This document shows positions 52,505 through 61,690 of a DNA stretch of 64,000 nucleotides, one piece after another (within the stretch, counting starts at the first letter, position 1; each line of letters begins with the position of its first letter). The stretch lies in NCBI GenBank assembly GCA_038396605.1, contig CP121690.1:3004356-3068355 (forward strand), given 5' to 3'. The position numbers were made by a program, and so were the translations under genes. The DNA is from Eubacteriales bacterium mix99 (GTDB lineage: Bacteria > Bacillota > Clostridia > Caldicoprobacterales > DTU083). The notes beneath the pieces are model-generated. The model was not told the DNA's origin. It made no database searches and worked only from the letters and a program-made list of their open reading frames with translations.

Positions 52505-55027
52505 TTACGGGCTTTGCAGCATGGTACGGATCCTCCAATGCTTATCCCGGTAATGCATCATCACCGCCCCCTGTTCATCGTTCCGATAAACCCGGGCTCC
52601 CCTCTGCTCCAGCCTGTCCAGTGTCTGGGGACTCGGATGGCCAAACAGATTGATTCCAACCTGTATCACGCCGGCTTTCGGGGAAATGGCGTCCAGAAAC
52701 GACTCCGTACTGGAAGTCCGGCTGCCATGATGAGGCACCTTGAGAATATCCACATTTTCCTGCCGGATCCTTCCAGCCAGATAATACTCCACACGATCCT
52801 CCATATCCCCTGTAAAAAGGACCGATGTATCCTGGTATTCCAGAAGAATCACCAGGGAATAATTATTCTCATTGCCATGGGCCAGCGATTTCACCACACG
52901 ATCCTCCGGATACAGAATATGGAGCTTTACTTCCCTGCCGATCCTCCAGGTCTGTCCCCGCTTCGCCGTCAGAACATCAATGCCCTTTCGCCGGACCGTT
53001 TCCTTCAGCTCCAGGTACGCCGGCTCTGCCTGGCCCGGCGGATATTCCATAAAGGCATCCACCGGCAGTTGTTCCAGCACCGGAAGCAACCCTCCGATAT
53101 GATCATAATGACAATGGGACATAATGACAAGATCCAGGGAAGAAACGCCGTTTTTCAGCAGAAAGGGAAGGACCGTATCCTCCCCCACATTCCTGTCCTC
53201 CTTGCCGCCACCGTCCATCAGTATGGTTTTCCCGTCGGGAGTCCGAATCAGCGTACAGTCTCCCTGCCCCACATCCACAAACGTTACTTCCAGATCCTTT
53301 GGCTTCCGGACTTCAACGAGGAAGGGGCCGGCCACCAAGGTACCAATCAGTACGGTACACACCACATAAGGCCTTCGGATAAAAGCGGGCCTTTCCCTGG
53401 ACAGGGTCAGCAACACCAGATAATAAACCAGAATCGCCGGTATGGACGGAGACACAGCCGGTATCGACGCAAAAGGCAGCTTTGCAGCAAGATCGGTCAC
53501 CGCCAGAACCAGGCGGCAGAGAACCCGGAGCGGAACCGCCGCAATTTTTGCTGCTGCCGGAAAAATCATTCCCACAGGCAGAATCAAAAATCCTCCCATG
53601 GTAACTGCCCCCAGTGCGGGAACCAGAACCAAATTGGTCAGGACCGACCACGGCGTCAGGGTGTTGAAGCAATAAACCGTCAGGGGAAAGGTACCCAGCT
53701 GGGCCGATAAGGTGACTGCAATCAGGGAAGACACTTTGGACGGCAGAAAGCGCAGTCTTTCCTGAATTGGCCGATATAACAGGGCAATGGAACCGACTGC
53801 CAGAAAGGACAGCTGAAAACCGACTTCCAGAATGTCCATTGGCCGGATCAGCAGAATCAAGAACGCCGCCACTCCGGCACTGTTGATCGTATCCGATTTC
53901 CTGCCCATGGTTTTTCCGACGGAATAAATCACTGCCATCACAACCGCACGCATCACGGATGGAGCAGCTCCCACCAGCAGACAGTACAGCAGGAGAATCG
54001 TCGCCTCAAAAATCAGGGGCGTCCACCTTTGAAGGGGAAACCGGGAGAACAGAAAGTGCAGCAGCATCACGATATATCCGATATGCAATCCGGAAATGGA
54101 AAGAACGTGTGCCAGACCGGTCCGCTGAAATGCATCCACCGTTCCCGGCTCAATGGTCCAGCGCTGCCCCAGCAACAGAGCTTTCAGAAGGGCCCCTTCC
54201 TGTCCCCCAACAGTACGATCCAGCGAAATATCCGCCTGGCGGCGAAACCGGGCTAGCATGCCGCTTACAGAAAAGGATCTGACTTTTTTGAGAAAAACAA
54301 CATTCCGGCCGGAAGCGTTCATCATGCTGTAAATGCCTCTTCTCGCCAGATAGCCTTTATAATCAAAGCCCCTGGGGTTCCTGGGCCCGGTGGGCTCTTT
54401 CAGGGTTGCCGTAACCCGCAGCACATCCCCCGCTTGAAAAGCTTCGGAAAAACTTCCTTTGCCTGGATCGGGAAAAGAACCTGACGAACCGGCTGAGGAA
54501 GAATCCGGAGAATCGACTGAGAAAGAGGGATCCTGAGAGACGGCAGGAACGTGGCCGGATGGGGAAGTCTGCGCCTGCGAAGCGGACTTCGAACGGGACA
54601 ATCCGCCATCTGAAAATCCCGCATAGTGCCCAACCCGCACCTTTCCCCCTGCGATATGGATCGTCCTGCCTGTCTGCACCGCTTCAACATCCAGAACGTA
54701 AACGGCCCGATCCGATTCGATCTGCGGATCTCCGGTCACTGTACCCTGTATCGTGATTCTCTTTCCGACATAGGGAGCCAGTGGATTCCTTGTTCCGAAA
54801 AACAGTGCTCCACGAAGACAGCCAAAGATCAAAACCAGACTGAGCAGAAGCGGAAAGACAGCTTTTCTCCGGAACACCAGAGCCAGCAGAGCAGCCCCTG
54901 TCATCCCCAGCAAGCAATACAAGGCTTCCACCCGGAAATAAACCGAAAAAACAAGTCCGGCGATATAGGCGGCCAGCCCCCATAATATCGGCCTTTTAAC
55001 CCAGATCTCCCTGCTTCCTCTCCTCAT
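52505..55027 (-). CDS. comEC: ComEC/Rec2 DNA-uptake channel
   Basis: 840 residues. Three parts: N-terminal helices and OB-like DUF4131 domain (residues 1-240), the ComEC competence membrane domain (AHVLSISGLHIGYIVMLLHF through QLSFLAVGSIALL), and a C-terminal metallo-beta-lactamase domain with FVDVGQGDCTLIRTPDGKTILMDGGG and MSHCHYDHIGG, LFTGDMED and VPHHGSRTSS. It forms the pore for single-stranded DNA in natural transformation. A Ser/Pro/Asp-rich low-complexity stretch of about 60 residues (near 137-196) interrupts the OB-like domain. Competence is not proven: no comEA is adjacent. Divergent from gerKA. Confidence 0.94.
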   Translation of the reverse strand: MRRGSREIWVKRPILWGLAAYIAGLVFSVYFRVEALYCLLGMTGAALLALVFRRKAVFPLLLSLVLIFGCLRGALFFGTRNPLAPYVGKRITIQGTVTGDPQIESDRAVYVLDVEAVQTGRTIHIAGGKVRVGHYAGFSDGGLSRSKSASQAQTSPSGHVPAVSQDPSFSVDSPDSSSAGSSGSFPDPGKGSFSEAFQAGDVLRVTATLKEPTGPRNPRGFDYKGYLARRGIYSMMNASGRNVVFLKKVRSFSVSGMLARFRRQADISLDRTVGGQEGALLKALLLGQRWTIEPGTVDAFQRTGLAHVLSISGLHIGYIVMLLHFLFSRFPLQRWTPLIFEATILLLYCLLVGAAPSVMRAVVMAVIYSVGKTMGRKSDTINSAGVAAFLILLIRPMDILEVGFQLSFLAVGSIALLYRPIQERLRFLPSKVSSLIAVTLSAQLGTFPLTVYCFNTLTPWSVLTNLVLVPALGAVTMGGFLILPVGMIFPAAAKIAAVPLRVLCRLVLAVTDLAAKLPFASIPAVSPSIPAILVYYLVLLTLSRERPAFIRRPYVVCTVLIGTLVAGPFLVEVRKPKDLEVTFVDVGQGDCTLIRTPDGKTILMDGGGKEDRNVGEDTVLPFLLKNGVSSLDLVIMSHCHYDHIGGLLPVLEQLPVDAFMEYPPGQAEPAYLELKETVRRKGIDVLTAKRGQTWRIGREVKLHILYPEDRVVKSLAHGNENNYSLVILLEYQDTSVLFTGDMEDRVEYYLAGRIRQENVDILKVPHHGSRTSSTESFLDAISPKAGVIQVGINLFGHPSPQTLDRLEQRGARVYRNDEQGAVMMHYRDKHWRIRTMLQSP

Positions 55028-55113
55028 CCGTCTGCCCCCACACTGATCTTTTCCATTATTATATCAATGGCCTGAAAAAAATACCATGCCTATGCCTATA
55101 TTCTGGTTTTTTG

Positions 55114-55128
55114 TCATCATTATGATGA
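55114..55128. promoter_or_regulatory. Odd palindrome in the comEC-gerKA intergenic region
   Basis: TCATCAT, one base, ATGATGA: perfect arms. It lies about 90 bases upstream of both start codons. A CATAATA eight bases downstream could be a SigG -10, but no good -35 fits. Confidence 0.3.
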
Positions 55129-55215
55129 AAATGGGCCATAATAATAAAAATAGATCGTTTTAACGGGAAAAATCATGGAACGGCCGGAGCCGCATGAAAA
55201 AAGGATGAAAGAAAT

Positions 55216-56802
55216 ATGGTAAAACTGCTGAAGCGACGATTGGAAAAGAAAGATAGGAAAAAAGATAAGAAATTTGGAATCAAGGGAGACACGGATCATC
55301 TGAAGCCGTTCCGACTCTCAGAAATTGTGGAGGATAATATTACGCGGTTGAAGAACTCCATGAACAACACCTTCGACATTAAATCACGGGAGTTCCAAAT
55401 CGGAGGAACAAAGTATCAGGCTGCCATTCTCTACATTGCGGATCTGGTCAATGAGGAAATGATTATGAGCCATCTGCTCAAACCGCTGATTCTGCAGTCG
55501 ACAGCGGTAATTGATTCGGATACGGAAGTGAATTTCCAATCCGTAAAGGATTCCATGCTCAGCATCGGCAGCGTTCAGGAAGCGGAAACCTTTGATGAAA
55601 TTGTTTTGGCTGTTATGTCCGGGGACACCTTTCTGTGCATTCAGGGGTACGCAAAAGGGTTGATTGTAAACACCAGGGAATTAAACGGGAAACCGTTTGC
55701 CGTACCCACTGTGGAACCTTCGGTAAAAGGTCCGCAGGAAGCATTCGTGGAGACCCTGAAAATCAATCTTGGATTGATCCGGAAACGGATCCGGGATCCG
55801 AATCTGATGCTTGAAGAGTATAAAATCGGCAGGCGCTCCAAATCCGAGTCTGTCCTTGTCTATATCAAGGGAATCGCCGATCCGGATATCGTGGAGGATC
55901 TCCGGAAAAGGCTGAGCTCTGTTGATCTGGATATGGGACAGTCTGCTTTTCAGATCGGAACTCTGGTGACAGACCGGCCCGACTCCATCTTTCCTCAGGT
56001 TCAGATCACCGAACGGCCGGACAAGCTGGTCGTTTCATTGAGTGAAGGAAGAGTTGCGGTCCTGACGGACGGCTCTCCCAATGCCATACTGGTTCCGGTC
56101 ACCCTGCCCATACTGATGCAAAGTCCGGACGATTATTGTGAAAGCTGGTTGGTATCCTCGCTTATCCGGATTTCCAGATATGTCGGGTTGTTTCTTTCTT
56201 CCCTTTTTCCCGCTATATACATTGCCATCACCGCCTATAACCCCGGGATGCTGCCCACAAGACTGGTGCTGTCCATTGCTTCCACCCGCACGGGGGTGCC
56301 CTTTTCCGCTTTCATTGAAGCATTGTTAATGGAAGCTGTCCTGGAGCTCCTTCAGGAAGCAAGCATACGGCTGCCCAAGGCAGTGGGCCAGACCGTTTCC
56401 ATCGTAGGAGGACTGGTGATCGGTCAGTCCGCAGTTCAGGCAGGCATCGTCAGCCCCATCATGGTCATTGTGATTTCTGTTACTGCGGTCACCTCCTTTG
56501 CCATCCCGGATTACAGCCTCGGCCTGGCCTCCCGGATCCTCCGGGTGCCCTTTATGATACTTGCCACAACCCTGGGAAGTTTCGGGATCGCCATAGGGAT
56601 GCTTCTGCTGCTGACGTATCTCTCTTCCCTGAAAAACTTCGGCATCCGATACCTGAGCCCCATTACCCCTTATCGCTTCCAGGATTGGAAAGACACGGTG
56701 ATCCGTGCACCGTTCAAGGACCTGAAAAAGCGTCCTGAATTCCTGAATCCGGAAGATACCGAAAGGAGCCATTCCCGGAAAAAGGAGAAAGAGATTTCAT
56801 GA
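55216..56802 (+). CDS. gerKA: Spore germinant receptor subunit A (GerKA/GerAA family)
   Basis: 528 residues. Basic, charged N-terminus; soluble NGN-like domains from about residue 40 (NNTFDIKSREFQIGGTKYQAAILYI) to 290 and a membrane domain with five helices (SLIRISRYVGLFLSSLFPAIYIAI, GIVSPIMVIVISVTAVTSFAIPD). In the spore inner membrane it forms a complex with the B and C subunits that responds to nutrients. AAGGATG lies upstream of the ATG. First of three overlapping genes. Confidence 0.95.
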   Translation: MVKLLKRRLEKKDRKKDKKFGIKGDTDHLKPFRLSEIVEDNITRLKNSMNNTFDIKSREFQIGGTKYQAAILYIADLVNEEMIMSHLLKPLILQSTAVIDSDTEVNFQSVKDSMLSIGSVQEAETFDEIVLAVMSGDTFLCIQGYAKGLIVNTRELNGKPFAVPTVEPSVKGPQEAFVETLKINLGLIRKRIRDPNLMLEEYKIGRRSKSESVLVYIKGIADPDIVEDLRKRLSSVDLDMGQSAFQIGTLVTDRPDSIFPQVQITERPDKLVVSLSEGRVAVLTDGSPNAILVPVTLPILMQSPDDYCESWLVSSLIRISRYVGLFLSSLFPAIYIAITAYNPGMLPTRLVLSIASTRTGVPFSAFIEALLMEAVLELLQEASIRLPKAVGQTVSIVGGLVIGQSAVQAGIVSPIMVIVISVTAVTSFAIPDYSLGLASRILRVPFMILATTLGSFGIAIGMLLLLTYLSSLKNFGIRYLSPITPYRFQDWKDTVIRAPFKDLKKRPEFLNPEDTERSHSRKKEKEIS

Positions 56803-57896
56803 AAGAAGAAAGGCTGATGCCCCCTCAGGTTATGACACTGACCGCATGCGGAATCCTGGGAATCGACATTCTGATCGTCCAGCGGGACATGGTTGACGTT
56901 GCCGGACAGGACGCCTGGATATCCCTGATACTGGGAGGTATGACAGCCATGATATTGGGCAGTGTCTGCTACTATCTGGCACATCTGTATCCGGAAATGG
57001 ATTTGCCGCAGATCCTACTGCATATATTCGGGGACTTCTTCGGCAGGATTATCCTGCTTCCCTTTATTGTGTATGATGTGCTGTATCTTGGCATGTCCCT
57101 GAGAATTTTTGCGCAGGCACTGAAAATGTTCCTGCTGAGCGCAACACCGATGCTCCCGATTGTTGTTCTGATCCTTCTGGCGGCCGGATATGCAGTCTGC
57201 AAAGGTGTTTTCGCCATTGGAGGAATTATGGATATTATTTTCCCACTCTGTGCTGTTACCATATTGGGCATTCTCCTGATGCCGATGAATCAGATTCACC
57301 TCAGCAACTTAAAGCCCATTCTGTACAAAAACACAGGGAATGTGGTGAAGGGAATCCTGACAGGATATCAGCAGTTTACCGGATATGGCACCATAGCCTA
57401 TTTCTATTGCTATACCCAAAAAACGAAGGGAACTTTTAAGTGGTACCTTGCTGGCCTGGGAATTCCAATCTTCCTGTACATTGCTTTAACACTTATTACC
57501 ATCATGGTATTTGGGCCAACGGACATTGGTTATCTGACGTATCCTACCCTGACACTGGCGAAATCCATTGAAATCCCAGGCACTTTTCTGGAAAGAGCGG
57601 AGTCCTTTGCCGCCATATTGTGGATCAATATCGTCTTCGTATCGGTTGCTCTGCTCCTCTTCCGTACAAAAAGAAATTTTTTAGAATTGCTACATATGAA
57701 AACCAAACACCAAAATTACGTCATTTGGGGAATCGCCCTGTTGTTGATTGGGATTGCCCTCTTCATCCGAAGCGGAACAGAGGCCATATCGTTTTTTTCC
57801 AAAATAAAAAAATCAAGCCGTATTTTTGGACTGCTGATCTTTCCCTTCATCACGGCCATGGGTTATATAAAGAAGAGAAGGGAGACAAGAGCATGA
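56799..57896 (+). CDS. gerKB: Spore germinant receptor subunit B (GerKB/GerAB family)
   Basis: 365 residues with ten membrane helices; APC-superfamily fold that binds the germinant in GerA-type receptors. Opening QVMTLTACGILGIDILIVQRDM and the ILLPFIVYDVLYLGMSLRIFAQALK segment are typical. Overlaps gerKA and gerKC by four bases each (ATGA), so the three are translationally coupled. Confidence 0.95.
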   Translation: MKEERLMPPQVMTLTACGILGIDILIVQRDMVDVAGQDAWISLILGGMTAMILGSVCYYLAHLYPEMDLPQILLHIFGDFFGRIILLPFIVYDVLYLGMSLRIFAQALKMFLLSATPMLPIVVLILLAAGYAVCKGVFAIGGIMDIIFPLCAVTILGILLMPMNQIHLSNLKPILYKNTGNVVKGILTGYQQFTGYGTIAYFYCYTQKTKGTFKWYLAGLGIPIFLYIALTLITIMVFGPTDIGYLTYPTLTLAKSIEIPGTFLERAESFAAILWINIVFVSVALLLFRTKRNFLELLHMKTKHQNYVIWGIALLLIGIALFIRSGTEAISFFSKIKKSSRIFGLLIFPFITAMGYIKKRRETRA

Positions 57897-59125
57897 GACA
57901 TTCCCTGAAGCGTTCCTCCCTGTTGCTTTTTCTGATTGGGGCCCTGCTGCTTACGGGGTGCTGGGATCAAAAGGACATCGATACCAGAGGCTATGTACTG
58001 GGGTTGGCCATCGATTCCTATCCTCCCGATCCCCAATCATCGGAATCCACCGGCCCGAATCAGGCTTCTCCCCAGGAAGAGGAAAAGCTGGAGAAAATGC
58101 AGCTCCACACAGGGGAACCGGGTTATGCCATGACCATACAGCTGCCCATACTTGCAAATGCGGATATGCCGGAAGGGCCTGGCATTCAATCTGCTGAAGG
58201 TTCACAATCCTGGGAAATTACGCAAATTGGCAATTCCTTTTTCAGCATAAATCGTGAAATGGCATCCCGCACCGGCCTGTCCCTCTATTATGAACACCTT
58301 CAGGTCCTCATCCTTTCGGAAGAAGTGGCCAGAAAAGGGCTGATCAATATTCTGGATATGTTTATGAGGGAACCGGAAATGAGGCGGGGAATCAAGGTAC
58401 TGATCTGCCCGGGAGAGGCCAAAAGCATTTTGGATGTTGTCCCCAGAATTGATAAGTATTCTTCCGTTTATTTGTCCGGTATCTTTGATAATTCCAGTAG
58501 AGATTCCCGAATGGTATACCATACCAATATGGGAGATGTGATATGCGCTTTGCATGACGGCCATGACTTTGTTCTGGCAAAAGTAATTTCCACAAAAGAT
58601 GAAAACAAGGCAAGCGGCGGAGCGGTCTTCCATAACGGAAGAATGGCAGGATGGGCAACGGAGATGGAGGTGGAAGCCATCAACCTGATACGGAATACCT
58701 ATGAAGGCGGCGTAATCACCGTTGATACACCGAAGGGAGAAGAAGGACGGGTCGCTATGGAAATAACCAATGAAAAAGCTGAAATCACTCCCATTGTAAA
58801 CGGAGACCAGGTAAGCTTTCGTATTGACATCAAGGTGGAGGGGGATTACTCAGAAGACATTAATCTACACACCCACGAAAAGCTGAGCGAGCCCTTTCTC
58901 AAAAGCCTGGAAGCAGAATACGAAAAGGAAATTCAGGATCTCTGCACGGAAACAATTGAATCCATGCAGGAAAAATTCAAAGCAGACGTCTTCCAGTTTG
59001 ACCGCATCCTACAGGCCGGGGAACCGGCTTACTGGGAACGGATGGGCTCGGACTGGAATTCCATCTACCCGGACGTGGGGGTTACGGTCCATGCGGATGT
59101 CCACATTATTCTGACTGGGATATGA
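57893..59125 (+). CDS. gerKC: Spore germinant receptor lipoprotein subunit C (Ger(x)C family)
   Basis: 410 residues. Signal peptide ending in the lipobox LLTGCWD, the family hallmark CWDQKDIDTRGYVLGLAID, then the three-domain C-subunit body (SFFSINREMASRTGLSLYYEH, LSGIFDNSSRDSRMVYHTN, KLSEPFLKSLEAEYEKEI). About 45 extra residues, Ser/Pro/Glu-rich, are inserted after AIDSYPPD. The ATG at 57893 overlaps the gerKB stop and has GGGAGA upstream; the frame is open further back but only inside gerKB. Confidence 0.95.
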   Translation: MRHSLKRSSLLLFLIGALLLTGCWDQKDIDTRGYVLGLAIDSYPPDPQSSESTGPNQASPQEEEKLEKMQLHTGEPGYAMTIQLPILANADMPEGPGIQSAEGSQSWEITQIGNSFFSINREMASRTGLSLYYEHLQVLILSEEVARKGLINILDMFMREPEMRRGIKVLICPGEAKSILDVVPRIDKYSSVYLSGIFDNSSRDSRMVYHTNMGDVICALHDGHDFVLAKVISTKDENKASGGAVFHNGRMAGWATEMEVEAINLIRNTYEGGVITVDTPKGEEGRVAMEITNEKAEITPIVNGDQVSFRIDIKVEGDYSEDINLHTHEKLSEPFLKSLEAEYEKEIQDLCTETIESMQEKFKADVFQFDRILQAGEPAYWERMGSDWNSIYPDVGVTVHADVHIILTGI

Positions 59126-59147
59126 GCGCCCTCATGCGGCGCATATC
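59119..59147. terminator. Hairpin between convergent gerKC and pdp
   Basis: GATATGAGCGCC pairs with GGCGCATATC (one bulged base), loop CTCATGC. It spans the gerKC stop and ends next to the pdp stop. No U-tract; it may end or protect both transcripts. Confidence 0.45.
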
Positions 59148-60488
59148 TCATTCTGCATAAACAGGCGTATGATCTACGCCGGATGCCGTGACCGAGCCCA
59201 GAATCAAGGGCCTGGGCGTTGGTTTGTCCGTACCGATCCGAACCGCTTTCCGGAAGTTTTCCACTGCTTCCTGCAATTCTTCCTCCCGGTTCACATAAAA
59301 CTCTGCCAGAAGATCGCCGGGACGGATCCGGTCTCCGATCCTCCTGTGCAGAACCAGGCCAACACCGGGATCAATCCTGTCCCCTTTCCGGGATCTTCCC
59401 GCACCCAGAAGCAAAGCGCACCGCCCGATTTCCCGGGTATCCACGGAAGTGATGCAGCCTTCCTTCTCCGCTTTTATCGGCAGGATCCGGTTTGCGCGGG
59501 GAAGCCGGCTGAAATCCTCAAGAACTCCTGCGTCTCCATGCTGCCGGCGAATCATATCGCCCAGCCTGGCCAGTCCGCGGCCGGATACCAGAGCTTCCTC
59601 CGCCTTGCGGCGTCCATCCTTCAGGGTGTCGCACCCATTTGCTGTCATCAGCATAGTAGCCGCCAGATACAGGGATACTTCCCGCAGTGGCCCCTTCTGC
59701 CGGCCCTGCAGGACTTCCACGGCTTCCCGGACTTCCAGCGCATTGCCGACAGCCATGCCAAGAGGTTGATCCATATCCGTTACAACAGCTGTAGTTTTCC
59801 TGCCTGCCCGGGTACCGATTTTCACCATCTCCTCCGCCAGTGCAAAAGAATCTTCCACAGACTGCATAAAGGCGCCGCTGCCTGTCTTGACATCCAGCAC
59901 AATGGCATCGGTGCCGGCGGCAATTTTTTTGCTCATAATGCTGCTTGCAATCAGAGGAATGCTCTCCACTGTTCCGGTAACATCCCTCAGTGCATACAGT
60001 AACTGATCTGCCGGAACAAGATTCCGGCTCTGGCCGATGACTGCCAGGCCAACCGACTGCACGGATTGCAGAAACTCTCCCATGGACAGAGAGACCCGGA
60101 AACCCGGAATCGACTCCAGCTTGTCCAGGGTGCCGCCGGTAAATCCCAGACCCCGCCCGGACATCTTGGCTACCGGCACTCCGCAGGCTGCCACCAGAGG
60201 AGCGACGATCAATGTGGTCGTGTCGCCCACCCCTCCCGTACTGTGCTTGTCGACTTTTACACCTTTTACACCGGATAAGTCCACCTTTTCCCCGGAATCT
60301 ACCATTGCCATGGTCAGATCTGTCGTTTCCCTGTTGTCCATGCCGTTGATGCAAACAGCCATCAGCCACGCGGACACCTGATAGTCCGGGATCTCCCCTT
60401 CCACACAGCCCCGGATAAAGTAACGGATCTCTCCTGTCGTCAGGGATTTCCCCTCCCGCTTCCTCTGAATAATATCAACAGCCCGCAT
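59148..60488 (-). CDS. pdp: Pyrimidine-nucleoside phosphorylase
   Basis: 446 residues, full length. Splits uridine, deoxyuridine or thymidine with phosphate to base and (deoxy)ribose-1-phosphate. VDKHSTGGVGDTTTLIVAPLVAACG is the family signature, with MSGRGLGFTGGTLDKLESIPGF, KKIAAGTDAIVLDVKTGSGAFM, and the C-terminal lipoyl-like domain. AAGGGG precedes the ATG. It lies 116 bases downstream of mglC, same strand; no terminator was seen between, so it might be read from the mgl operon. Thymidine phosphorylase (deoA) is the alternative name. Confidence 0.94.
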   Translation of the reverse strand: MRAVDIIQRKREGKSLTTGEIRYFIRGCVEGEIPDYQVSAWLMAVCINGMDNRETTDLTMAMVDSGEKVDLSGVKGVKVDKHSTGGVGDTTTLIVAPLVAACGVPVAKMSGRGLGFTGGTLDKLESIPGFRVSLSMGEFLQSVQSVGLAVIGQSRNLVPADQLLYALRDVTGTVESIPLIASSIMSKKIAAGTDAIVLDVKTGSGAFMQSVEDSFALAEEMVKIGTRAGRKTTAVVTDMDQPLGMAVGNALEVREAVEVLQGRQKGPLREVSLYLAATMLMTANGCDTLKDGRRKAEEALVSGRGLARLGDMIRRQHGDAGVLEDFSRLPRANRILPIKAEKEGCITSVDTREIGRCALLLGAGRSRKGDRIDPGVGLVLHRRIGDRIRPGDLLAEFYVNREEELQEAVENFRKAVRIGTDKPTPRPLILGSVTASGVDHTPVYAE

Positions 60489-60604
60489 TGTGCACCCCTT
60501 CCCATTTATTGTTATGAAGGATTCCCTGTCTTCTCTTCTTCTCCCCCCGTTTCAGTATATCAGAATCCATTGGATCCGGGCAAGGTCCGCTTCACGTAAA
60601 ACTG

Positions 60605-61675
60605 CTATTTTCTGACCAGATACTTTTTCATATCAATGGCACAGGCGATCAGAATGATCAGGCCTTTGATCACATACTGCATATTCTGGTTAATGGACAG
60701 GAAATTCAGTGCAACGAAGATGATCCTCAGGATAAACACTCCCATAACCACTCCGCTGATTTTGCCGGTACCGCCTACAAAGGATACCCCGCCGATGACA
60801 CAGGCAGCGATGGCATCCAGTTCGTAGTTCAGACCCGTGTTCGCCTGGTTGGAACTGATTCGCGCGGATTCAATGAATCCTGTAATTCCATACAGGCAGC
60901 CTGCCAGAGTATGAACCTGAATCATGGTCCTCGCCACATTGACCCCGGACACGTTTGCTGCTTCCGGATTGGATCCCACGGCAAACATATTCTTGCCAAA
61001 AGTTGTCTTGTTCCACATGAACCACATAAACGCCACAACGACACATGCGTACCAGACATAATTCGGGATGGGTACCCCTGCCACGCTTACTACGCTGCCT
61101 GTTACAAAGTCCTTGAAGGACTGGTCCAGGCCGGACAGCGGCTGGCCGTTATTCCCGTTAATCGTCATATACATCAGCAGAATGCCATACACAATCAGCT
61201 GGGTCGCCAGGGTAACGATAAACGGATGGAGATGAAATTTCGATACGAAAAATCCATTGATCCAACCGATGATTCCGCCAACCAGGACAATGATCAGAAG
61301 AACCAGCGGAATCGGCAAAACCGGCAAATTGGGAAAAATCTTCGTTGAATACGTGGCCGCCTGCAGCAAGGAAGCGGAGATACAGGCAGTCAGGCCCACA
61401 ACACGCCCTGCGGAAAGGTCTGTACCCGTCAGTACAATCGTCCCGGCAATCCCACAGGCAATCGGAATGTTTGCCGCAGACAGGGAAATAATATTTACAA
61501 TGGAGGAAACGCTCAGGAATCGGTGATTCCTCGTATACGTATAAATAACCGCCAGAAGTATCAACACATAAATGGCATTATGAACGACGGCCTCCTTCCA
61601 GAATGCCGTTTTGCCCTTCCTGTCCAATACTTTGTAGTCCGCATAACGCGCTTTGACATCCGCAATTTTTTTCAT
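60605..61675 (-). CDS. mglC: Galactose/methyl-galactoside ABC transporter permease
   Basis: 356 residues. RbsC/MglC-class permease with about ten helices: NIPIACGIAGTIVLTGTDLSAGRVVGL, FIVTLATQLIVYGILLMYMTINGN, and FAVGSNPEAANVSGVNV followed by ELDAIAACVIGGVSFVGGTG. Long cytoplasmic N-terminus as in MglC. AGGGGG lies before the ATG, 15 bases after mglA. Confidence 0.94.
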   Translation of the reverse strand: MKKIADVKARYADYKVLDRKGKTAFWKEAVVHNAIYVLILLAVIYTYTRNHRFLSVSSIVNIISLSAANIPIACGIAGTIVLTGTDLSAGRVVGLTACISASLLQAATYSTKIFPNLPVLPIPLVLLIIVLVGGIIGWINGFFVSKFHLHPFIVTLATQLIVYGILLMYMTINGNNGQPLSGLDQSFKDFVTGSVVSVAGVPIPNYVWYACVVVAFMWFMWNKTTFGKNMFAVGSNPEAANVSGVNVARTMIQVHTLAGCLYGITGFIESARISSNQANTGLNYELDAIAACVIGGVSFVGGTGKISGVVMGVFILRIIFVALNFLSINQNMQYVIKGLIILIACAIDMKKYLVRK

Positions 61676-61690
61676 CCGAAAAGCCCCCTT

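Noticed and set aside
57620-57892. Longer N-terminus for GerKC
   Set aside because: Would lie inside gerKB; the signal peptide and lipobox begin at 57893.
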